From positions 5,270,001 through 5,334,000 of the forward strand of contig NC_065562.1 of assembly GCF_022605725.1 (NCBI RefSeq): a DNA stretch of 64,000 bases, given 5' to 3'. Shown one piece after another: positions 43,437 through 55,251 of this stretch; the first letter of the stretch is position 1, and each line of letters starts with the position of its first letter. The notes beneath the pieces are model-generated. The model was not told the origin of the DNA and did no database searches. It saw only the letters and a list, made by a program, of their open reading frames with translations. The position numbers and the translations under genes are program-made. Source of the DNA: Anthonomus grandis grandis. Lineage: Eukaryota; Arthropoda; Insecta; Coleoptera; Curculionidae.

Positions 43437-44290
43437 ATTAACGATTAACACATACAAATCATTTAAATAGGCAAATAACACGTAATAGAAAAAAAAAACT
43501 TACTGACTTGCTTATGGTACACTGTACAGCAGATACACCGTCACACTTACACTAAACCTTCATAAAAATTATTAACAAAAAAATTTGCAAGGAGAACGTA
43601 TTCAATGCGAACAGAAATAATTCTCAAACGTAGTGCATACGTTAACATACACACAAGTCGCCAGCAAGCGATCGCGGGGAATCCCTGGCAGGAGGCTGTG
43701 GATTCCCCGCGATTTTTTTCTCTTCTTCTTATTTTTTAATGGCTTATGCTTTAATGGTTACTCACTAGGGGCAATTTGCCAGTCTATGTGTAAACTTTTT
43801 ACATTTCCATTTACATTTAGAAGGTGGGGGCCTCCTTATGGAGTTCAGAGACGTGCCGTGGTGCCGTATTGTAATTTTTTCTCAAAAACGAAGCGAGACA
43901 CTAAAAAAAGTCAAGAGACCAGAAAGTTGTATTTTAGTGGGTTTTTTAAAATAAGTAAATAAAAACCGCAAAAAAGTTGCAGGGTGATATTTTTTTCTAA
44001 AAAAGACGAAATACTTGCTCTATTGGTACGCCCCTGGAAATTTCGGATCGAATTTAATTGCTTCAGTAGATGTCTGATAATGGTTTAAATAAACTGTAAA
44101 AAATTCAATGAAATCGACTAACGCATTTCTAAGTTATTAATAAAAAACTTAATTTTTGGAAAAAAGTTGACACCCTGTATCTCGGAAACGAAACATTTCC
44201 GGACCCATGTTCATATAAACTTTTTTTCTTATTTTGCTGAGCGGAATCTCCCCTAAGGTTTTGGCACCACAACTCTGAAACACCCTGTAT
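43437..44290. other. Between hAT copies; hairpin and mariner-type relic
   Basis: Contains the hairpin at 43671-43713 and, at 44168-44290, two same-orientation 'acaccctgtat' ends (mariner-type relic) that truncate hAT copy 3. The 109-codon frame at 43633-43962 has no domain. Confidence 0.45.
43671..43713. repeat. GC-rich hairpin followed by a T run
   Basis: atcgcggggaatcc - 15-nt loop - ggattccccgcgat (perfect 14-bp arms), then ttttttt. It looks like an intrinsic terminator but lies in a eukaryotic intron; more likely part of an element end. Confidence 0.85.
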
Positions 44291-44291
44291 A

Positions 44292-46507
44292 CTAATGAAG
44301 TTTATATACATTGTCTTGTTTCATATCGGGATCACTATAAATAACCAAGAGACTTTTTAAATAACGATTTGCGTCAGAAAATGTACCATATGTTTTTAAT
44401 AATGCAGAAAAAAGTTCTCCGGGAAAGAACTTTGCATAATTATCAAACTGTGAGAAATCTAAAAGGCTTAGAAATTTCAAACCAGAAATTTCACGAAACC
44501 TTTCCGTCACGTTTAAGATTATGACGTCTATAATTTCTATATATAAACGAGAATAGGTATTCTTTTTTTCTTCTCCATGGATTGAACCTAAACGCATTTT
44601 TTTATTATGAGGGTTAATAGTTTTATCAGAAACATATTTCTCCATTTTCTCCCAAATAATATTAAATTCATCTCTCATCTTCAACATGTGTAATTTGAAA
44701 TCATTAATCTTTTTATTGCAGTAATTGATATAGGTGAGTTTTGTCTGTAAGGTTCTAAATAAACTTTCAAAAATACCAGAAGAAACTGTAAGGAAAAAAT
44801 TAAAATCAAAATCTTTCAAAAGAGTTAAGAGACCTCTAGCACACATGGTGGCTTCGCAATCCCATTCTGTACTCTCGTTTTCAACAATCGTCTCAAAAAG
44901 TGATTCCAACTCTGGCTTATGTTCGTTTACTGTTTCTACTATCCGACTTTGAAAGTTCCATCTTGTAGGAGCAACGGAAGGTATTCCTTTCTTTACGAGG
45001 TTATCTAATGCATGAGTTCTTTTAGAAGATTTAGCAAAAAATACAGAAAAACTTGAGACGTTGGTGAAAAAACACCTTAACTTCCTTAATAAAACTAGCT
45101 GACTGACTTAAAACTAGATTTAGTTTGTGGGCGTAACAATAAATGAATGTAGCTGTTTTACAATGCTCACGAAGTTTTGCCTGTAGACCATTATGTTCCC
45201 CAGCCATTACTGCCGCCCCATAATATGTTTGAGCCACTAACTTTTTAGCACATTTAAAGACTTCTTATATTTTTAAGGTGTGTTCCAAAAGAGCACTTGC
45301 GGTCCTGTCGGCGCTCACGTCAGTGAAATTAATGAATGTTTCCTGGACAGTTCCGTCTTGTGATACGTATCGTAAAGTTGCTGACATTTGTGATTTCATA
45401 CTTATATCAGATGCTACGTCCAAAATTAGGGCTACAAAAGAAGCTTTGGATATTTCTTCTTTAATTTTTTTTCTAATTACTTCGCCTACAGAAAGTATTA
45501 AATCATTTTGAATATTAGGTGAAAGACCACGAAACACAGTAGAGTTATCTAAATGAGTTTTAAGTAGATGGTCATTTCTTGCAATTTCATGTACGAATTC
45601 TACGAAATTGCCCCTATTTTTTGAATGTTCGCTTTCATCGTGACCTCTAAAAGAAAGACCCTGTTTCCCGAGTAGACAAGTCACGCTTTTAAGATGTCCC
45701 AAAATTTGTCTGTTTTGCCTTACCAATTCATTGTGTTTTTCAACGCTTAGTTAAGAATTCAATTCTTTGGTTTTTTCCAAATGTAATCAAAGCATATGAT
45801 TGGCAGAGTTTTTATGCCTTTTTTGAGACCTATATTATTATTTAAGTCGTCGTATCCCGTGCTGGTCCATACATGTTTGTCGGTGGAGAATAATACACAT
45901 GGCCAGCAAAACAGTTTGCTCAAACCTTTGCACCCACAAAGCGAATGTTCACTTTTATAAATAGTGTCACTAAAAGGTCTAACACACGATTTTAAATTTA
46001 TGTTTATGTCTAATTTATGTCGCGGTGGACCATCTTCAATAATTTTCAATTTATCTGTGTAAGATAAACTACTAAAACCTGTACGAAGTACTTTTTCTAA
46101 GCCGCAATCACATAGGTCACTAGAAGCCGCCGTCACCATAGTAGAATAATAAAATAATTAAGCCAACACAACTCAGCGGTACAAAAAACAACAAAATGAT
46201 GTGTTTACCAAATCGCATCAGCGAGTACTAAACGCCCTCTACAGAAAGGCGGGAGTTTATTGACATTTCCCGGCCACCGCGATGTTTCGGAACCTTATGA
46301 GATGCGTCACGAGCGCGAAACATCCCGTCGGTGGGGAGGTCGCTAGGAATTATTAATTTTGTAATGGGAATGTAGGTTAGAATAATTAGGAAAATTGTGT
46401 ATATAAAATATATTTAAAAAATATTTAAAATTGTAATATGATATGGAATTTAGAATTTGGATAGGGGATGCGACACATCACCCGCATCCATGCACACTAC
46501 GCCACTG
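44292..46507 (-). pseudogene. hAT transposase (ZMYM1/DUF4371 type), copy 3, with TIR at 46507
   Basis: Right terminus: cagtggcgtagtgtgcatgg on the minus strand ending at 46507. The ORF starts MVTAASSDLCDCGLEKVLRT at 46139. Zinc-finger-like CxxC/W segment (CGCKGLSKLFCWPCVLFS), GQGLSFRGHDE-type motif (QGLSFRGHDESEHSKNRGNF), first Asp FVALILDVASDISMKSQ. At the second catalytic position AQTYYGAAVMAGEHNGLQ has Tyr where Asp is expected. FIYCYAHKLNLVL follows, then the helical insertion down to DMKQDNVYKLH. Frame breaks near 45740, 45260 and 44960. The dimerisation domain is missing (truncated at 44290). Confidence 0.85.
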
Positions 46508-47039
46508 CTCACAATATTGTGATTTATTTGTATGCTCTGGTGCTGAAGTTGTAAGAGCGTTTTTGGGATTATCCAATTAACTTTGCTGTTTGTATTGTTA
46601 TGTTTTTTTTTCTCTCTTTGAGATTTAGGTATAAGGGTATTTATTTTGTTTGGGGTTTATAATTTGTGGTTGCTTATTTTTATAGAGGAAGCTTAAGATT
46701 GTTGCTTTAAATTGTTAAAATATAGTTTATACTATGATGTCGCTAGAATATTTTTGTTTTAATTTATGTATGTCTTTATTATATCTTAAAAATTGTTAAA
46801 ACAGCTTTGTAACCTTTGGCTCTGTAAATGGCTTATACTGTTGGGCTGTACTGCTAAAAATAAAATAATAACAAATGTAATTAATATTTTTATATAACAA
46901 ATATAAATATAAAAATTATTGAACAATAATTATGGGAAATATCGCATACAATTCTTCACAAAACGTTTTTCTATGATCCGCTCATTATTTATTTATCTTA
47001 TGAAATTTCAATTTTGAAAATAGTATTATGAATTTTCAG
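46508..47039. other. End of Top2 intron 4
   Basis: AT-rich, no gene. Acceptor 'aattttcag' at 47031-47039. Confidence 0.6.
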
Positions 47040-47232
47040 GTATAAAAACTTTAAGGGAACAGTACAATTTTGTGGCGAGGGAAGATATTGCATAAGCGGC
47101 GAAATTGCGATCATCGATAATAACCGGGTAGAGATAACTGAACTTCCGATAGGTACTTGGACACAAAATTACAAAGAAAACGTTTTGGAACCTATGCTCA
47201 ATGGTACTGACAAAATAAAACCAGTGATACAG
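47040..47232 (+). CDS. Top2: DNA topoisomerase II, internal exon (tower domain)
   Basis: It completes the Trp codon (TG|G) then reads YKNFKGTVQFCGEGRYCISG, EIAIIDNNRVEITELPIGTW and TQNYKENVLEPMLNGTDKIK. 'PWYKNFKG' and 'ELP.GTWTQ.YKE.VLEP' are tower-domain signatures of eukaryotic topoisomerase II. It ends CAG in phase 0 before gtaaaa. The following exon (starting near the YHTD motif in the family) is not found before 64000, so this intron exceeds 16.7 kb. Confidence 0.96.
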
Positions 47233-47351
47233 GTAAAATATATATTGTTATTAATAAAGAAAACTACCACGGATTAACCTATAGTTTTATTATTATTAAG
47301 TCTTTAAGTTTTCTTATTCATAAACCTAAATTTTAGCAGTTATAATACGTG

Positions 47352-47571
47352 ATATAATTAAATGATCAATTGACTTACCTTAAGGATAATTGATCTATAT
47401 TATATGAGTATTGCCGTTCGAAGAATTACAATAACTACTTGTAGTCGCAATTTTTTCTCGGTCATCACGAATAATTTAAAGCAAATTCCCTTAGTACGTT
47501 CCATTTCCCTGCTTCCCATTCTAGCCCATATTTAGTCACCGCCACAACCAGTCTTCACTGCAATTTTGCTG
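47352..47571. repeat. DIRS left ITR with terminal extension
   Basis: 47352-47433 is the exact complement of 47612-47693. 47425-47571 is the complement of the right ITR (cagtgaagactggttgtggc and neighbours). Confidence 0.9.
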
Positions 47572-47611
47572 AAAATTCTGGATCAACCTATTCGAGTGGG
47601 ATAATGGTGTG

Positions 47612-47733
47612 GGTTTGTAATTCTTCGAACGGCAATACTCATATAATATAGATCAATTATCCTTAAGGTAAGTCAATTGATCATTTAATTATATTTCGTA
47701 TTGCCGTTCTCGAATTACAATAACTACTTGTAG
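47612..47733. repeat. DIRS internal complementary region (circle-junction template)
   Basis: 47612-47693 = complement of the left end (82 bp, no mismatch seen); 47688-47733 = complement of the right end 58359-58404 (46 bp). The two halves overlap by a few bases at aattat. Confidence 0.9.
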
Positions 47734-47892
47734 ATGTGCAAAGATTAAGATCTAAAATTTTCTCCAAAAATATATTTGTAACAAAATAGAGTATTTGTAG
47801 AGAATATTTGTAACGAAATATAAATATAATATGAGGAATTTACTATATTAAATTAACCCAACAAAATATAAGCACCTAAGTACCTAAATCTA

Positions 47893-48505
47893 TTATTTAG
47901 AATGCACTGTACCTAAGATCCTTTTAGCAAATGCTGCAGGATCTTCTGACAGGGGTCTATTGTAAAATCTCACAAATCTAACATGTAGATTTGTGTGTCC
48001 AACCCGCTCTAGATCTTATAACCTCAATAGAAACTCCTGCCCTATAGGCTGCCGAAGTGGCTGCATGACGAGTACTGTAACCCGAAAATTGAGCGGTATT
48101 AATGCCACTAGCTGCAAGAGTAAGCTTAATCCACTTGCTTAATATCTGTGCTGACATTAGATGAAAGGGTTTATTAACTGTTAGAATTAAGAAATCAGTG
48201 TCTGGGGGAAGATCCCTGGTTACCAGTATATATTGATCAATGACAGAGGCCAAGCAGAGAGAAGCATTTTCCTTAAAATATGTGATTATCAATACTATTT
48301 GAAAATTTTTATAAGATGAAGTTTTAAGTCTGCTGAATTTCTAATCGATCTGGAAATCTAATGATATTTTGTAAAGGTATACATGACAGAGTTTGAACCC
48401 CATGGCCCGTAACTAATGCTAATAATGTGGCGAGCTTCATTGTTAATTGAAGCCTAAAAATGTCAGACAAAAGATATAAACTGCATAGATGTAAAAGAAC
48501 CGGAT
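47893..48505 (-). pseudogene. DIRS tyrosine recombinase, catalytic part
   Basis: Minus strand: LTMKLATLLALVTGHGVQTL (helix with box-I region), KCFSLCLASVIDQYILVTRD-like segment, LPPDTDFLILTVNKPFHLMS, then box II SGYSTRHAATSAAYRAGVSI (catalytic Arg, preceded by the family's S-T-R-H/A), AGWTHKST, a frameshift/stop, and FVRFYNRPLSEDPAAF with the nucleophilic Tyr, ending at TAA 47893. Additional decay occurs at 48295-48400. The N-terminal part continues after the SINE at 48722-48976. Confidence 0.85.
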
Positions 48506-48507
48506 GT

Positions 48508-48745
48508 GGGATGTTTCTTCTTCTTCTTCCTCAATTACAATGGACTCGCGTCGTATTTCGACGGCCGCCCAATTTTGTTGTTTATTATGGACCTACAGTT
48601 TAATGTAGGTTCCGAACCACAAGTGCTTTGTTTTTTACAAGACAAACACAAACAACCATGCCCATGCCAGGATTCGAACCTGAGACCACACGATCGCATC
48701 GTGAACACTTTGCTCACGGTGCTACCGTGGGCAAAGTGTTCGGCC
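48508..48745 (-). mobile_element. tRNA-derived SINE, about 240 bp
   Basis: Minus strand: head GCCCACGGTAGCACCGTGAG (5' acceptor stem and A-box-like), B-box GGTTCGAATCC, then GGCATGGGC closing the acceptor stem, a tRNA-unrelated body, and a 3' (GAA)n-like tail (gaagaagaagaaac). It interrupts the DIRS recombinase frame. Target duplications are not clear. Confidence 0.8.
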
Positions 48746-48976
48746 ATTTTGAAATTGGGTGCTTAGAAAGTCCAAAACCAAATTTAATGAATATTGAAAA
48801 GGATTATGTTTTCTTGTACTGCAAGAATCCCACCATTTTCTTAAGTATGCAGTATACTGCTTTAAAGTAGATGTGCTGATTGAATATTTAATAGGCTGAA
48901 GTCCTATTGCTGGGACACCTCGTCTGTGAAAAGCATCCCGGATAAAATTCCAACCTCCAGGGAAAGGCTCTGCCAA
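48722..48976 (-). pseudogene. DIRS tyrosine recombinase, N-terminal (core-binding) part
   Basis: Reads STLKQYTAYLRKWWDSCSTR, then FQYSLNLVLDFLSTQFQNG, the 'Y...L..WW..C......P....VL.FL...F..G' pattern of DIRS recombinases. The frame enters the SINE at its 3' end. Upstream, 48980-49240 carries the RNase H tail (WNTQPWHSTFRKLLVTKP, FYAFPPFS). Confidence 0.8.
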
Positions 48977-48979
48977 AGT

Positions 48980-49422
48980 GGATGACAGTCTCTGAAAGGT
49001 GAAGAAAGTAAACTTTGATCTGGTATGAAAACTAAAGGTTTTGTTACAAGAAGTTTACGAAAGGTAGAGTGCCATGGCTGGGTATTCCAGCGAGAAACTA
49101 CTACTATTCCCTGGGCTCCTTCAGCAGTGATGTTTTGTAAGCATTTTAATACAAAGCTAAATGGTGGGAAGGCATAGAAAAATTGACCTTTTCACGAAAC
49201 AGTGAAAGCACTTACAGTGATAGAACGAGGATCTGTTGATCATGAGATATATCTAGTACACTTTGCATTTAACTGTGATGAAAATAGGTCAATAGTAGGC
49301 TTACCAAAACAATGACATATCTTTTGAAAAGCATGATTCGATAATTCATATTCTGTGTTAATTGAGGTCGACCGAGATTCCTTATCTGCATGGACATTAT
49401 CTTTGTATCCGGTATTAACATA
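48980..49422 (-). pseudogene. DIRS RNase H, C-terminal half
   Basis: Minus strand: VHADKESRSTSINTEYELSN, GKPTIDLFSSQLNAKCTRYI and FYAFPPFSFVLKCL. 'ADKESR...TEW/Y.L' and 'P.IDLFASR.N' are diagnostic for the DIRS RNase H. The N-terminal half lies beyond element 3, at 51750 onward. Confidence 0.88.
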
Positions 49423-51747
49423 CCGGGTGGCGCATCGAAAACGAAACAGAGCCAATTACGGGCAGTCCATTAACTTTTTAAAAAAACGCTCGGACCCGTC
49501 GATTTTATTTTCGAGGGGGACACTTAATAATCACGAAATCACTTTCCCACCTACAACCCCCTAAGCGGGGGTGGCACTACCCGTAAAATCTTAAATGGGA
49601 AGGGGGGTCGAGTGATACCTCATTGGAAAGGTCTTTTAATTCTCTTTACAAGGGTACTTGGTTTGACACAATTTAAGTAAGTGCTTTTTAAAATTTTCGC
49701 ATTTAAACCTTAAAAGGTAATTTTCAATATTTTTACTTTATCATAGACTACTAAAGTTACTTTTAAGAAAAACTATGCCAGGCAGTAGGACAAAACCATC
49801 AAGTATCATTAAATTATGAGCCAAAAAATGAGATAGCTCTATCATATTACAGAATATTTTGACTTTAAGTCTAGTCATTCATAAATTATTGCAAAAATAG
49901 ATTTAAAAAGAATTTGCTTAAGTGTTAGCTTATAATAAATGTTCAAAATGGCCACCTCCATACTCCATACAATAAAAAAGATTTTGCTCAAAGCGTTGTC
50001 GCACGTTCTGCAATACTTCAGGCGTGATTTGAAGATACTCATTTACAATTCTGCCTTGTAAATCTTCTAACGAAGTGGGTTCAGTCTTATAAACTTTGCT
50101 TTTTAAGTGACCCCAAAGAAAAACGTCTAGAGGTGATAAATCCGGCGATCGTGGAGGCCATTCAATAGCACCTCTTCTTCCAATCCATCGTCCTGGAAAC
50201 GTCCGATCCAAATATTCTCACACGAATAACGTGTAATGTAGTGGGGCATCATCCTGCTGAAACATCAATCTATCCTCATCGTATCTGTCATTTTGAGTTT
50301 CAATTATAGCTGTCAATGCTGGATCAATGTCCTGTTGTAATAGCTCTAAGTACATTTCACCTGTTAGATTTCCAAGTAAAAAAAAATGGACCAACTAAAT
50401 TATCACCAAAGATACCAGCCCAGACATTTAACTTTTGTGGGTATTGGGTGCGTACCTCACGATACACTCTAGGATTATTGTCGGACCAATATCGGCAGTT
50501 ATGACGATTGACCAAGCCATTCAGGAAAAAAGAGCTTTCATCAGAGAAACACGTATTAAACAAAAAATTTGGGTCATTAATAATTCGTTCACTCATAATT
50601 TCACTAAATTGTGATCGCCGATCGAAATCATCTTTATTCAGCTCTTGCACAAGATGTATTTTGTACGGATTAAACTTATGAGCTTTTAGAGTTCTTTGGA
50701 TACTACGTCGATTAATACCTGTGACAGTTTCCAATTGACGGGTACTTAATGTAGGATCTAGATTAATATGCCCTAGTACAGCCACTTCCATACCTTCATT
50801 CCTTACGGGATTTTCAATATTTCGTTTGCGATTCGCCACTGATCCAGTTTCTCGAAATTTGGAAACAAGCTCCAATACATACTTTCGCTGCACCTTGCTG
50901 TTTTCATGTCGCTCATTAAATAATTCCGCCGTTAATAGAACGGCGAAAGCACATTGATTATTTCCAAAAAATCAAAAAATAATTCAATTATTTCAACTCT
51001 TTCTGCCGTTGTATGCACCATTTTTATTTTTAAAAATAGGTATTACCTAAATAAACAAAGTCCCGCAGTATAAATCACCTTTTTAACAGTGTAGTACATT
51101 TAGAATAAATTGAGAATAATTCAATTTTTAGTTTTGGTCAACAAGAAAATTTTAGAAATATTTGTAAAATTTTTTGGCTGACCCGTTCTCTAGTTCATCC
51201 GTATTATTCTAATGATATTTATTACCTGTCGTAAATAAATTAATATTAATAACAACGTGGTCTGTGATTGAAATAGTGAACTAAAGCAAATTCTTTTTAA
51301 ATGTATTTTTGCGATAATTTTTTAAATGTCTAGACTTAAGATCAAAATATTCTGTAATATGATAGAGCTATCTCATTTTTTGTCTCATAATTTCATAATA
51401 CTTGATGGTTTTGTCCTAAGTACCTTTAGTAGTCTATGATAAAGTAAAAATATTGAAAATTATCTTTTAAGGTTTAAATGCGAAAATTTTAAAAAGACTT
51501 AAATTGCGTCAAAACCCTTGTAAAGAGAATTAAAAGATCTTTTCAATGAGGTATCACTCGACCCCCCTTCCCATTTAAGATTTTAGGGGTAGTGCCACTC
51601 CCGCTTAGGAGGTTGTAGGTGGGAAAGTGATTTTGTGATTATTAAGTGTCCGCCTCGAAAATAAAATCGACGGGTCCGAGCGTTTTTTTTTTTAAGTTAA
51701 TAGACTGTCCGTAATTGGCTCTGTTTCGTTTTCGATGCGCCACCCGG
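49423..51747 (-). mobile_element. Mariner-type (DUF4817) element 3, inserted in DIRS RNase H
   Basis: Ends ccgggtggcgcatcgaaaac and gttttcgatgcgccacccgg, TA at 49421-49422 and 51748-51749. Inverted arms of about 460-495 bp share blocks such as gatagctctatcatattaca. 2,325 bp. Confidence 0.93.
49930..51021 (-). pseudogene. DDE/D transposase of element 3
   Basis: Start MVHTTAERVEIIELFFDF at 51021. A frameshift lies near 50960, then RKYVLELVSKFRETGSVANR, HTH LSTRQLETVTGINRRSIQRT, first Asp NTCFSDESSFFLNG and KLNVWAGIFGDNLVGPFF. Frameshift near 50375. The second Asp lies in MFQQDDAPLHYT, another shift, then RWIGRRGAIEWPPRSPDLSP-LD (third Asp) and GGHFEHLL-stop. Spacing between second and third Asp is about 41. 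Almost full length but with at least three shifts. Confidence 0.88.
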
Positions 51748-51749
51748 TA

Positions 51750-52854
51750 TAAGGCAACTACGAAAATATTTCTAGTTTCACACCACAGCCAAATTTGTCT
51801 CGTGATATAATTAAGATTTTTAACCCTTACACCTACGATTTATACAGGCTATGGCTGTCACATTGCCTACTCTAAGTAGAATGGAACAATTTGATAAATC
51901 TGAAGCAAACGAACGAAGTGCGTTAAATGCTCCTAGCAATTCCAAAAAATTTATATGTTTTACTCTGTTACATGTGTGCCAAAGTCACATGTGTAACTTT
52001 ACTTAGACAATAAGTACCCCAACCAGTGAGAGAAGCATCTTTAAAAATCTCAAGGGCAAACACTGTATTTGTCACTATATGTGTACCTTAAATTATGACT
52101 TAAAGTTTGATGCCACCATTATAACTTAGATTTTATACAGTCTGAAAGTAATAAAGTTGACTGATAATTATGTCTATTAGAGCGTAATGCTAAATACTTT
52201 TTACGTTCTAAAATTTTTAAATGAATCCAACCGTATTTAACAGTAGGACAAGCTGCTACAAATTTACCTAGAAGTTGGGTACAAATACCTTAAACGATAT
52301 GGACTTATATGCAAAGCCCAGAAATGTACATGTCTAAGAAGGAACTAAATTACTTTTCTTGACATTAAGTAAAAACCTTAAGGATTCCAGATGATCTTTT
52401 GTAACTTAACAGTCTTTACAGCGTCTTTATGAGAATGTCATCTAGATAAATAATAAATACATTGCCATTAGACCTTAAGAATTTTACTACAGGCTTCATG
52501 ATCTTTGTGAACACAAATGGCGCTGTGCAAAGACCAAACGGCTTTGAGATTAATATAAATCTATAGGAACCCTCGGGTTTTCGAACCAAGAAAATTGATG
52601 AAAAAGCCGACCAGATTTTGGATAAGTCTTTGACACTGCTCCTATCTGTAACAATGTAAAACTTGATTTTGGTAAATAAGTTGGTTTAATATACTGATTT
52701 TTTTTTATTGGAATCTTGTAGAGAGAACAGTATGATCATTAGTGATAAGAGCCCATTTACCTAAATATTTAGAAAGGCGGCTGGCGTAATTCTTATTTAC
52801 CTGGCTAGTTAATAACTGATGAGTTAATAATGACTTCTCTTAACGTGGAGTATT
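51750..52854 (-). pseudogene. DIRS reverse transcriptase and RNase H N-terminal half
   Basis: Minus strand: FLVRKPEGSYRFILISKPFG (52600-52540), LCTAPFVFTKIMKPVVKFLR, and NVFIIYLDDIL with the YLDD catalytic motif near 52440. RNase H residues HINFLELLGAFNALRSFASD follow (about 51950-51890), and then NCSILLRVGNVTAIACINR. The order and motifs match DIRS1-type pol. Several frame breaks; the upstream part is decayed or interrupted by element 4. Confidence 0.85.
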
Positions 52855-55251
52855 CAGGGTGTCCAAGATAAGGATCCTAAGCATGGGGATCTCGGTACCT
52901 GTTGGAGATACAGCTTCGGTTAAATTAGGAAAAAGTTGTGCACTTTGAAGCGTATTTACATGCCGTTGAGAAACTTTCCATGGCCTGCTGAGATAATTGG
53001 AAAAAACGGAAATTTGCCAATATCTATCCAATATATTTTATTTTTTCCTGGCTATATTTTAAAAGATATCAAAAAACTATTGACACTTTCTCATTGACAC
53101 TTTTGATGTAGTACGTGATGGATCTTTGAAATTTTATATCCGACGTTTCGTTTCCGAGAAACCACCATCAACTTTATTTTTTTATATGGCGCGAAAAGAA
53201 AGTACACCCTGTATCTGATTCCATTTTCTACTACAAATTCAACGATGTATCACATGTCACATTTTTTTTGTTAGTTGAAAGGAAAAATGCAAATTTTCTA
53301 TTTTTTTAGCATATTTTTTAAGTAAGCTTTGGAAACAAATGGTTTGACGTATGTAAATACCTGTTACCGAGCCTGTCACATTTTTCTTAATATCTATTTA
53401 GAGAGTGATCAAGCTAAATGAAGCATTGATTTGCATTGTACATTGTACTACTTATAAATAAAAAAATGTAACCAATAATAGACAAATGTTTTATGATTTT
53501 TCTAACGATATGCAACAAATAATGAATACATTTTAAAAATAACGAAAAAAGCAAATAAATTAACGTATTTCATAAATTAAATTTAAAACAGGTGTTCAAA
53601 CAGGTTTCCGTTATTTTCTAGACATAAGTATGATCTTCTTACAGTAGCAGTTAAAACATCACGCAATATCTCTGGCGTAATACTTTGAAAAGCGGCCGTC
53701 ACACATTCTCGTAACTCCTGCTCAGTTCCAAAAGAATGTTGATAGACTTGGTTTTTAATAAATCCCCAAAGGGGTTAAGTCCGGGGATCGCGCTGGCCAA
53801 GACACTTCACTCGAGGTTCCAATCCACTTTTCAGGAAAACGCTGCGAAAGGTACTGTCGAACTTGCCCAGAATTATGTGCTTCTTGTTGAAACCAAAAGC
53901 TATTGACTTGTGCCAGAGGTAAATCATCTAAGAAGTCTTCTAAATGATTTTGCAATAAATTAAGATATCGTTCTGCTGTTAATGAATAATGGTAAATAAA
54001 TGGACCTAGTATTTTGGTTCCTAAAATTCCACACCACATATTAAACCCAAAACGTTGTTGATGTCTAGATATTTTCTTAACACGCGGATTTTGTTGGACC
54101 CAGTAATGACCATACCATACTTTCGTCGGACCATATTATTTTTGATGGAAAATTAAATTCCTTTTCACAGGCACGTGTATATCACTCACAAAAATGCCGA
54201 CGTCGTTCGAAATCCCTAGGTTTAAGTCCTTGGCAAATTCTAAATTTGTAGGGGTGATATCTGTTTTTACGTAAAATAAACTGAGCTGTAGATTTGGCCA
54301 CTCCTACATTTTTTTCAATTTGCCTGGTTGATATCTCGAGGTTTTCAATAACTGCTTGTAAAACATTATTTTGAGTTTCTTCAAGAGATTCCTTTTTTCG
54401 AGATAAAACAGGCTCTTTAAACGAATCATATTCTTTTAAATTTCGAGCCAACTCTAAGAAAATGGATTTACATGGTTGCTTTCTATCTGGAAATTTATTA
54501 TGATACATTGCTGCTGTATTTACAGTATTTTTGTAGCACAAAATGTAGCACGACAGCATGTCAAACTTCTCTTCATGACTATAATGACCACCAGGCATAT
54601 TTGAAGATAATAACACAATTTTAGCAATAATAACGACAACAGTAAATAATAATAATAACAATAATTACTCAACAAACAACACCTCGACAATCACGGTAAC
54701 AACAACGGCAATTAATATTTAATAAAAAATATGTGACAGGGTAAAAGGTATTCACGTCAAAGTGCCAAAGGAAACAAAGGCATTTGTTTCCAAAGCCTAA
54801 TTAATAATATGTTTAAAAAAAAGAAAAATTGTATTTTTCCTTTTAACTAACAAAAAAAATGTGACATGTGATACATCGTTGAATTTGTAATAAAAAATGG
54901 AATCAGATACAGGGTGTACTTTCTTTTCGCGCCATATAAAAAAATAAAGTTGATGGTGGTTTCTCGGAAACGAAACGTCGGATATAAAATTTAAAAGCGC
55001 CATCACGTACTACTTCAAAAGTGTCAATAGCTTTTTTATATCTTTTAAAAAAAAGCCAGGAAAAAATAAAATCGATATTGGCAAATTTCCGTTTCTTCCA
55101 AATATCTCAGCAGACCATGGAAATTTTTGAAGTTTCTCAACGGCATGTAAATACGCTTCAAAGTGCACAACTTTTTCCTAATTTAACCGAAGCTGTATCT
55201 CCGACAGGTACCGAGATCCCCATGCTTAGGATCCTTATCTTGGACACCCTG
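52855..55251 (-). mobile_element. Mariner-type element 4, inserted in DIRS between gag and RT
   Basis: Ends cagggtgtccaagataagga and tccttatcttggacaccctg, with right TA (55252) and left 'tt' (mutated TA). Long inverted arms (about 370 bp) share blocks such as gtaccgagatccccatgctt. 2,397 bp. Confidence 0.9.
53580..54600 (-). pseudogene. DDE/D transposase of element 4
   Basis: Likely start MPGGHYSHEEKFDMLSCYIL near 54599. DUF4817-like N-terminus (NTAAMYHNKFPDRKQPCKSI), HTH ISTRQIEKNVGVAKSTAQFI. First Asp IIWSDESMVW lies after a frameshift, then FNMWCGILGTKILGPF. The second catalytic motif is damaged: WFQQEAHNSG where FQQDGAPAHNS is expected. The third is changed too: SPDLTPLGIY has Gly for Asp. 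C-terminus decayed near 53600. Confidence 0.85.

Noticed and set aside
43633..43962. 109-codon frame on the + strand
   Set aside because: Runs through the hairpin and homopolymers, with no recognisable motif.
47352..47733. CRISPR-like or tandem repeat array
   Set aside because: The repeats are inverted and match the element termini; explained by the DIRS internal complementary region.
52840..53031. Small ORFs in the TIRs of element 4 (also 55021-55485)
   Set aside because: They lie in the long inverted repeats and read the same sequence from both ends; no protein motif.
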